Shown: positions 57,060 through 64,000 of the stretch, piece after piece
How positions within the stretch are numbered: the stretch's first letter is position 1
Layout of the letters: each line of letters begins with the position of its first letter
Assembly (NCBI GenBank): GCA_963693285.1
Contig: OY848926.1
Location: forward strand, 1,431,001-1,495,000
Length of the DNA stretch: 64,000 nt
Direction: 5' to 3'
Origin: Xestospongia muta
Taxonomy: Eukaryota; Porifera; Demospongiae; Haplosclerida; Petrosiidae
Translations under genes and position numbers: made by a program
Notes under the pieces: model-generated
Told to the model about the DNA's origin: nothing
What the model saw: only the letters and a program-made list of their open reading frames with translations
The model's database searches: none

Positions 57060-57630
57060 AACTTTTCAAGGATGTTAATAGCAGGACTATTGTTAGTAAC
57101 AATTTCCAGTGATAACAATGTCGAAAAGGACCAGTAGATGTAGGGATGACAATGCCAAAAGTACCAAAACAATGTAGACATAATACACATTGTACCCAAA
57201 TCTATATAAAATCCCTTAGTAGTAACTATAAAGTAAGAATACATACATCAGGCTACTGAGGCTAGTCACTTGAAAATTGATTAGTTGATTTAGCCAATAT
57301 TAGGTTATTCAGATCATTATACTGTTTTAATTACTAATGTATCAATGGAGTAACTACTTATAATCTGATAATACATCAGTAATAAAAATAGTATGATGTT
57401 TACTATATCAGTTTACATTAAATAATAATATACAACCTGTGTAATCATATATTGGTTAGATCAACCTATCAATATTACAGTGTTAAATTATGTAAGGTTT
57501 GTATGGTTTATGTGTATAATGTAGTATGTCTATATTAAATTATTAATACATTACAATATTGATGAATTAACAACCAAAACATCATCATAACACTTACCAC
57601 AATCAATAGTAACAGGCTCACAATCCATGG
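57060..57630 (-). pseudogene. SRCR subclass I intron and exon 3 relic
   Basis: 57,110-57,590 matches the intron between exons 3 and 4 of SRCR-A, F and G, including the family 2 element (57,269-57,482). About 30 bases of exon 3 (57,600-57,627) remain before the sequence breaks into first-intron sequence (57,628 onward, as at 54,020). Confidence 0.8.
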
Positions 57631-57639
57631 CCAAACTGT

Positions 57640-59840
57640 CATCATAGGTATTAACATTAAAGTTTATTTTGAACCTTATTTTTAAGAATATGATGATGAC
57701 AACATTACTGTTAAGGTCATTCTAACTAATTAAAGGACATTATTTGGCTTTAGGCATATCCATCCGACAAAATACATTCCTGTAAAATGCATTGAAGTTT
57801 ATATTAGTAACCATAGTAGCATCCTACATCCACATCTTAAGAATTTTATCACATTAACTACATAAATAGTCAATCCCACATAGTAGTGTATTAGGAATTA
57901 ATCAAAACAGTATGATGATAAGATAAGATAAGATTAAGATATAACAGTATGAGATTGTCTTGATCTTGATATCATAATTTGTGTGTTCATTATTACTAAT
58001 AGCTATATAGATAATAGATACCAGTATTATATAACTGACCAATTAACTAATATGTTAAATATATTTGTCTCCTTACCTGTTGAAATTCCAAAAACGGGAG
58101 AAATGAATAATAGAAGAATTATTACAGTACTTTAATTATTATCTTGATATTGTAATATATTTGTCCCCTTACCTGTTGAAATTCCAAAAACAACAGAAAA
58201 GGATAATTGAAGAATTATTACAGCGTTTAATTATGATCTTGATATAGTAACTATTAGATTAGCAACAGAACTTATAATGTTGTAATTGCTGATGTTCATG
58301 CTAAATCTTAGTACATTTTACATAGTAATTTTATCATGTCAGAAACAAAGGTATGTAGCTAGTAAATGGTACAGACAAATGTACATCTATAAGTCCTAAG
58401 TCCTATAATACACACTTAGAACAATTCTCACATCACCAAATAATATAATATAAATGTAGATAATAAGTCAAAGCTATGATACTAGCTACTAAGAACTAAA
58501 CATTTTATTGTCTTCTTACCTGATGAAATGCCCAAAACAAGACTGTTTCTTTCATCATTATTATGACTAGTTAGCAAGTTCCACATCCCACACAAAGTAC
58601 ATCTCCTACATTGTCATTGAGGGTCTTCAACTTGCACATGACTCCATGTGATATCAAATGTATAATATTTAGTAGATACTGTACCGAGAACTCATAAATC
58701 TTAAAAGTTTTATCCCTTTAACATAATCAAGTCTAACAGTTGCTTGTATTATCTCTAGATAAACCACTCTTGACACCTAATTAGCTCCTCCTTAATTAGT
58801 TCATATGTTCGATCCAAGAACTTTCAGTTTCAATATGTGGTTCAAAACTTCACTTAAAAACAAAGAAAATATTTGTTACTAAACCATAATGATATATAGA
58901 ACAATAATAATAGCTTTTTATACAGCAGACCACTAAAGCAGTTTCTAGGTTTGCTATACTATTTTCTAGTACCCAATTACATTGTTTGTCATCAGAAACA
59001 AAGGTAATATATATAATAAATAATAAAGCATGTAACAAAGTGCTTGCCACACAATGAATATACTGATATATAATTGTACCATAACAATTACAAAATATAG
59101 ATACGTTATTGTTACATTATAAATTGTAGACAGTGTATGCTCTTAAAGATGATCTGACCTATAGATATACTTGTAAAGTGTTCCTACTAGCTGTGAGAAC
59201 AACTTTGTATTAACCACGTTTTGCAGCACCATAATAATTCTTGCATTCAGTAACATTCACTTGTTGACCTAACCTAGACCTCAAATATAGACTTGGCCAT
59301 TTTTTGGGTACTCCTTTACTTCAGGATAATCAATGCTCTCAAAGGCCGATGCATATGGAGGTATTGGGCTAAATGAGGTACATGAAATGATAAGTTAATC
59401 CACAACTTATAGGATACTCTAAATGAAGGACACAGTGCTGGTGTATGTCATATGTATGCTCATATAATTAAATGTTCAACATGTACATTAAGGACATTAA
59501 TAAGTATGGCAAATAGTTTGTAAGTCCCAAAGTGCCTATATATGGAGACTTCACTGTACATTTAAGAGAGGTTGATTGTATGACTCACAGATATACTTGT
59601 AAAGTGTCCCTACTAGCTGTGAGATACACTGTCTGTTTACAAACAGTAACTGCAGCTGAATAGGTGACATTACAGACAACAATCCAGTCTCCATTAAGAT
59701 ATAACAGTATGAGATTGTCTTGATCTTGATATCATAATTTGTGTGTTCATTATTACTAATAGCTATATAGATAATAGATACCAGTATTGTATTACTGACC
59801 AATTAACTAATAAGCTAAATATATTTGTCCCCTTACCTGT
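57640..59840 (-). pseudogene. Graveyard of signal-peptide and SRCR exon fragments
   Basis: Recognisable pieces: tandem signal-exon copies ending at a donor near 58,078 and 58,172 (LSFSVVFGISTG type), a shortened subclass I signal exon (about 58,518-58,560), a possible Cys-containing exon (58,850-59,040), an exon-3-like end (59,212-59,265, TECKNYYGAAK) and an SRCR-like half domain (59,560-59,760, GDWIVVCNVTYSAAVTVC in one frame). None connects into an intact gene by my reading; weakly expressed small genes cannot be excluded. Confidence 0.55.
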
Positions 59841-59847
59841 TGAAATT

Positions 59848-60014
59848 GGTGTAGCTTGATTATGATAACGTCATACTAAAATAACATATAGTGATGTCAT
59901 CATATATGATAACATCACCTAAACCTTAAACCAAACCCAGCATTATTAACTCTATGACACATGTAATGTCGTCATAGACAAGTTGTTACATCATCAGTCA
60001 AGTTACAGCATCCC
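59848..60014. mobile_element. MITE-like element, family 1, copy 3 (inverted)
   Basis: Shares with copies 1 and 2 the ends GGTGTAGCTTGA... and ...GTCAAGTTACAGCATCCC and the TGATGTCATCA interior, in the opposite orientation and more diverged. It begins 9-15 bases after a signal-exon donor (cttacctgttgaaatt), interrupting that exon. Confidence 0.65.
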
Positions 60015-61557
60015 TTTCAGGACTTAGGAAGGTTAGGGGTGGGGCTAAGAAATAGTTTTTAAGCTGTGAAAACACTCAATAATGACAGATAGGCACTGAT
60101 ATAAGTCTATAAATCAAATTATTTGTAAGTATATGGTGTAATAGATTAAATACAGCAGCCATTTCCTGACTATTCTGAATATGATACTTTTTAGCTTAAT
60201 CAGCAATAATCACATAATAATAAGTAAAAATAGCCTAAAATAGAAAAAAGGAAAGTTCTAGATATTCACTTGTCACTCATAATCTTCAATGACAATTAAC
60301 ATAAACATTGTCAATTATTATTTTCAACAATAGGATCATAATTCCTACGACAACGAGGACGTTTAATGATCACAATTGTAATAAGAAGGACTAAGATGAT
60401 GACTGAAAGAATGACCAAACCAACAATATATCCAGTGTCATTGTGAGAAGGACCTTAAGTAGAAAACACATCATTGCTATAATATCAAATAATTATAAAA
60501 ACATACTTGTAGTTGGTGGTGGTGTACTATAAGCACATTCTGGTTTACTTCCAGGTGAATTGGCATCCTTATTGGCAGTATTAAAAGCTATAATATCACT
60601 TGTAATAAAAGTGTTAAGTCATCTAAATTAAAATACTTACTACATGTTATTTTATAGTTGTGACAATGCTGATTATATGATGGTACACTAGAGCAACTTT
60701 TAAGGCAGGGATAAGAATTGTCCTTATGTTTGATAGTCTCAATATCCCATGAGAAAGACCTCTCGCTTAATAGAGATCAAAATATAATTGATATTTATAA
60801 TTACTAATGATAATTATACTCACTACTATATACTATTATATAAATTAATGTTTCATACATTTTTTCAAATCCGCCTTGATCTATAGCATTAGTGTATCCA
60901 AGTTGACGACAAGCACTATCAGCTGCATACTGTTTGAAGGATCTGGCACATACTGGAAGCCATTCATTATCATAATACAAATAAAAGAATTCCAAATGAA
61001 TTAAGATAACCTGTATCATTGTATAGATAGATTTGACCACTGTAAGGATTATCAGTTATGAAGCATGTTTCATCTATTAATTTAATAAAGATATATATCA
61101 ATGAACATATACAGTAAATACTGAATATCAGTAAGTATCATAGGATTATAATTAAGAACAATTGTCTAAGTTGTTATAGCTGACACCATATGATATTTAA
61201 GTATATATGTATTCATATACCTATCACCACCTACACATATAACCATCTACACACACATGCACATGCACAAATACTAGTAAATCCTAGAGCAAATTCTAAA
61301 CTACCTATGCAAATAAAAGTGTAAATCCATCCTCTCTTTTACTGATCACAAATAAGGTAGACAGGATCTTGAGAACATTTTTGTTGCTGTAATCTCCCTT
61401 CACATCGTAATAGATGTAATTGACCATAATGTTTGTAGTTGTCATGATTAGAACAGGACACATTAGTATATGAGTACTCACTATAATTATGTCTATGTAT
61501 AATGTAAAATAAATCGGTAATTAATCCATTCGTTAGTTTTTATTATATGTAATGTAT

Positions 61558-62365
61558 TACTGAAACAATTGATTGGTTGATTTAATCGATATATGGTTAT
61601 TATACAGGTTGCACATAATAAACTTATTTTGAATCAAAAAGTAAGCATATACTATTGTGATAACTAATGTACTACAGCTTATGTAGCTAATGGTTAGAAC
61701 CAATAATGATTTTTTTATTGGTATTTTGTATAGATACATGTAAACCAAATAATTTTTTGAATAGGTTGAAATGACTTAACATAACCTTACCTCTTTTAAA
61801 GTATTGTACTAGTATATATACAATGAAAATAGTAACACTTGAAATCCATATTGTTTACTATTATATTTAAAGAAATATTTGTTTTTCTTAAAAGGATTAC
61901 AAAAGCAATTCTCAGTATTACTACATATTTAATATATCCCAATACAATTCCTGTGGACATATGAATCCATAGTAACAAGCATCTTATTTTTCTAGGAATA
62001 AAAAATCATCATCAGTCCTAACCATTAGCTACACTAATAGATTTCATAATCATTAGTTATCAAAACAATATTTGATTTTACTTGTTGTATCATGTATCAA
62101 AAAAGGAGTGCTTCTTGGTGTAACTTGACTGATGATGTAACAACTTGTCCTATGATGATATCACTATGTGTCATAGAGTTAATAATGTTAGATTTGATTA
62201 GGGTTTAGGTGATGTCATCATATATGATGACATCACATGTATCATTTCATTATGATGTCATCATAGTCGAGTTACACCAAGAAGCACCGCAAAAAACTTT
62301 CTTACATACAACCTGTCTATAACAATAATTATATTAGTTAAAACAACCAGTTAATTTTTACAGTG
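61558..62365. mobile_element. TIR element (family 2) in SRCR-H, with nested MITE
   Basis: Left end TACTGAAACAATTGATTGGT, right end TTTTTACAGTG, in the intron between exons 2 and 3. It contains the 180-base family 1 element at 62,108-62,287; without it the element is about 628 bases, similar to the copies in SRCR-B and SRCR-D. Confidence 0.7.
62108..62287. mobile_element. 180-bp MITE-like element, family 1, copy 2
   Basis: Ends GTGCTTCTTGGTGTAACTTG and its near-exact inverted complement; same 180-base length as copy 1 at 31,831. Confidence 0.8.
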
Positions 62366-62792
62366 ATATAACTACACAATATAATAAATTCTCTAACTGG
62401 TTTCCTTTGTGTAAATCAAAATAACTGCAGTGTCCCATTTGTCTACAGGCTGCTGCAGCTGCTCCATGATTGAACTGGTCATAACAGACTGGGATCCATC
62501 CATTAACCTCTGTAAGGAATACTTCTAGTATTCCATGGTTTTTTTTAAAGTGACCATGTTGATTTAACCTGACATCTCCATTTTGTTGACAAACAACTTT
62601 GCCAATTACTAGGAACTGCAGCAAAAACAAAATATCTACAAAAGATAACAGTAACACTGTAGAACATTACACTTCGTATCAAGAAAACTCACCTAACTTG
62701 TTCTTGAACATTATAGTTTAATGAACAATGATAAGATGGGTGTGAATCTATAGATTTTTAAAAATTAAACTTAATAATTAAAAGTCCTTCAA

Positions 62793-62909
62793 GATGGCTG
62801 CTAGGAGTTCTACCATTAAAGTTATTTCCTTTAGATGGGGATTTTCAGCAAGAACTAACTTTAGCTAATGACAAATTAGTTTTTGTTTATTTCTTTGCCA
62901 CTTGGTAAG
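62793..62909 (+). pseudogene. Thioredoxin-like first exon, second copy
   Basis: Homologous to 31,656-31,800. One frame reads DGDFQQELTLANDKLVFVYF followed by FATW, typical of the strand before the thioredoxin CGPC active site, and a good donor (gtaagt) follows TG. The ATG (MAARSST) is out of frame with this by one base, and no CGPC exon was found downstream. Divergent from SRCR-H by about 80 bases. Confidence 0.5.
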
Positions 62910-63061
62910 TTGTCTAGTGCCTATAATTGTATATCTTTAGTACATTTCATATTTATTATCACTTACATAAATTTAATTAGGTGTATATACTTCTTGTAAG
63001 ATAAATATTCAGAAGTTATTTTAGTAAAATTTGACATTAATTTGTTGGATTAGTACAAGTT

Positions 63062-63234
63062 ATCAATAATATATTGTATGTACTATTACTTATCTGTGGA
63101 ATACTGCCAGTTGTTATGATATCAAGTCAATGCCAGCATTTTGTTTCATCTGTACAAATACCTGTGGATGAATCAATTGAGAAGAGTCCTCAGGAATATC
63201 AGTTCCAGGGCAAGTACTTTACATCATCTAATTT

Positions 63235-63275
<41 letters not shown>

Positions 63276-63376
63276 ATTAATAATGATTGTTTAAATGAGT
63301 CAGACAGACATATTTATAAGAATGTACTCACATCTGGTTCACAATATTTGGAGAGTGACTGTGATGAACAAGTAAT
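63062..63376 (+). other. Possible small secreted-protein exons
   Basis: A hydrophobic stretch (VLLLICGILPVVMISSQC) followed by QHFVSSVQIPVDESIE is open at about 63,078-63,212. After a CT array ending in cag at 63,274, a second open stretch (NNDCLNESDRHIYKNVLTSG) runs to about 63,370. No clear ATG in frame before the hydrophobic part, so support is weak. Confidence 0.25.
63239..63273. repeat. (CT)n microsatellite
   Basis: CT run ending in a CAG that could act as an acceptor. Confidence 0.9.
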
Positions 63377-63704
63377 GGATGGATGGATTATGATAGATAA
63401 ATAGATGAACAGACATATGGATTAGGAATGGACAAATGTGTATATGGATGAATGAATGATGTCTTGTGTAATCTACTTCAAATAAAGTCAATGTTCTGAT
63501 AATTGCTTTAAGTCTTTATAAAAAATGGTGAATCACTAAAGTTTAACAATAAGGAGAAAGTGAAAAAACATAATATAAAAGAAATCAGTACTAATTACAA
63601 TTACCCAATACTCCAGTAGAAATTATATCTAGAAATATATTAAATTAATATAGTCATACTTAGATTAAAATAAACAATACATTACTATGTTAATTACATA
63701 CAGG

Positions 63705-64000
63705 CTATATAGCTTTTCTGTTCAAAATATGTATGCTCACAAACAGAGCCCAGTCCTGATGTTTGCAAAGATACATCAGTTTCATTACGCTCTTTAATAA
63801 AGAAAAAAGATTTAAATAACTTTTTTCTTTGTATTTTTCTCCTTACCACACTTTATAATGACATAATGATCATTAGGACATGTACCAGTGCTTATTGTCC
63901 AATCATTTGGCTCAAAACAGTTTGAAAACAGTTGATAGAGCCCTCACTGCACTGGAAGTTGTTAATAACAATGGTCCTGCTATTAACATCCCTGAAACGT
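63705..64000 (-). pseudogene. SRCR gene I, 3' part, cut by window edge
   Basis: Two exon-like stretches in SRCR exon 5/6 style. The first (63,847 to about 63,990) has NNFQCSEGSINCF and, in a shifted frame, NCFEPNDWTISTGTC and HYVIIKC, then a donor. The second (about 63,712-63,790) has NETDVSLQTSGLGSVCEHTY, resembling the stalk exon. A short direct duplication of AACTGTTTT inside the first shifts the frame. I do not see a TM exon to the left. The remaining exons lie beyond the window. Confidence 0.5.

Larger units (their letters stand above)
60311..62711 (-). pseudogene. SRCR receptor H, frameshifted copy of B
   Basis: Exon positions correspond one to one with SRCR-B: 62693-62711, 62398-62635, 61347(or 61350)-61492, 60859-61073, 60641-60765, 60507-60587, 60311-60453. 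The signal peptide (MFKNKL plus DILFLLQFLVIGKVVCQQ), SRCR 1, stalk (NSPGSKPEC) and helix are clear. Exon 4 is 215 nt instead of 214: an extra A in a run near 60,983-60,986 shifts the frame in the GILYLYYDN segment. The exon 3 donor has lost its GT at the position used in B. A conserved Cys in exon 5 is His. It is either a recent pseudogene or, if the extra base is an assembly error, a functional seventh receptor with an altered donor. Confidence 0.82.

Overview
The window looks like a metazoan genome of sponge type, most simply a demosponge close to Amphimedon. The signs are AT-rich DNA, very compact multi-exon genes with GT-AG introns often of only 40-100 bases, short intergenic gaps, animal gene families (Rab, HINT1, Atos, SRP72, TRMT13, NEK9-like) and a large array of SRCR-domain membrane receptors. 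The species is an inference. Exon models were read by hand from splice sites, reading frame and family conservation; their summed lengths are multiples of three.

Left third (1-22.8 kb), dense single-copy genes. In order: a single-pass membrane protein with an 11-residue tandem repeat (+); a Rab GTPase (-) head-to-head, 70 bases apart, with HINT1 (+); an Atos (FAM214) homologue (+); an intronless SRP72 (+); TRMT13 (+); and a 28-exon NEK9-like kinase (+) of 1,636 residues. This last gene carries an N-terminal DUF4347-like, caspase/CHAT-fold-like module, a NEK kinase, six RCC1 blades, a disordered tail, a coiled coil and a C-terminal CaaX box (CSIL). It is the most unusual protein in the window.

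Right two thirds (22.9-64 kb), a receptor array and its debris. Six apparently intact genes (A, B, C, D, F, G), one frameshifted gene (H), one gene cut by the right edge (I) and several relics lie on the minus strand. All follow one plan of seven exons with identical intron phases: signal peptide, SRCR, SRCR, Ser/Thr-rich stalk, one membrane helix, short variable tail. Two subclasses are visible: A/F/G, with a 61-67 nt signal exon and a shared CCAAT/CACGTG promoter, and B/C/D/H, with a 19-28 nt first exon. Decayed copies of the 3' end of the NEK9-like gene lie between the receptors, in the same tail-to-tail arrangement as the parent NEK9-like/SRCR-A pair. This shows that the array grew by segmental duplication of a unit spanning the kinase 3' end and a receptor. 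Two families of small inverted-repeat elements, a truncated Ty3/gypsy element, minisatellites and microsatellites fill the introns and gaps. Region 55.4-60 kb is a graveyard of SRCR exons that includes an inverted duplication and a plus-strand SRCR exon.
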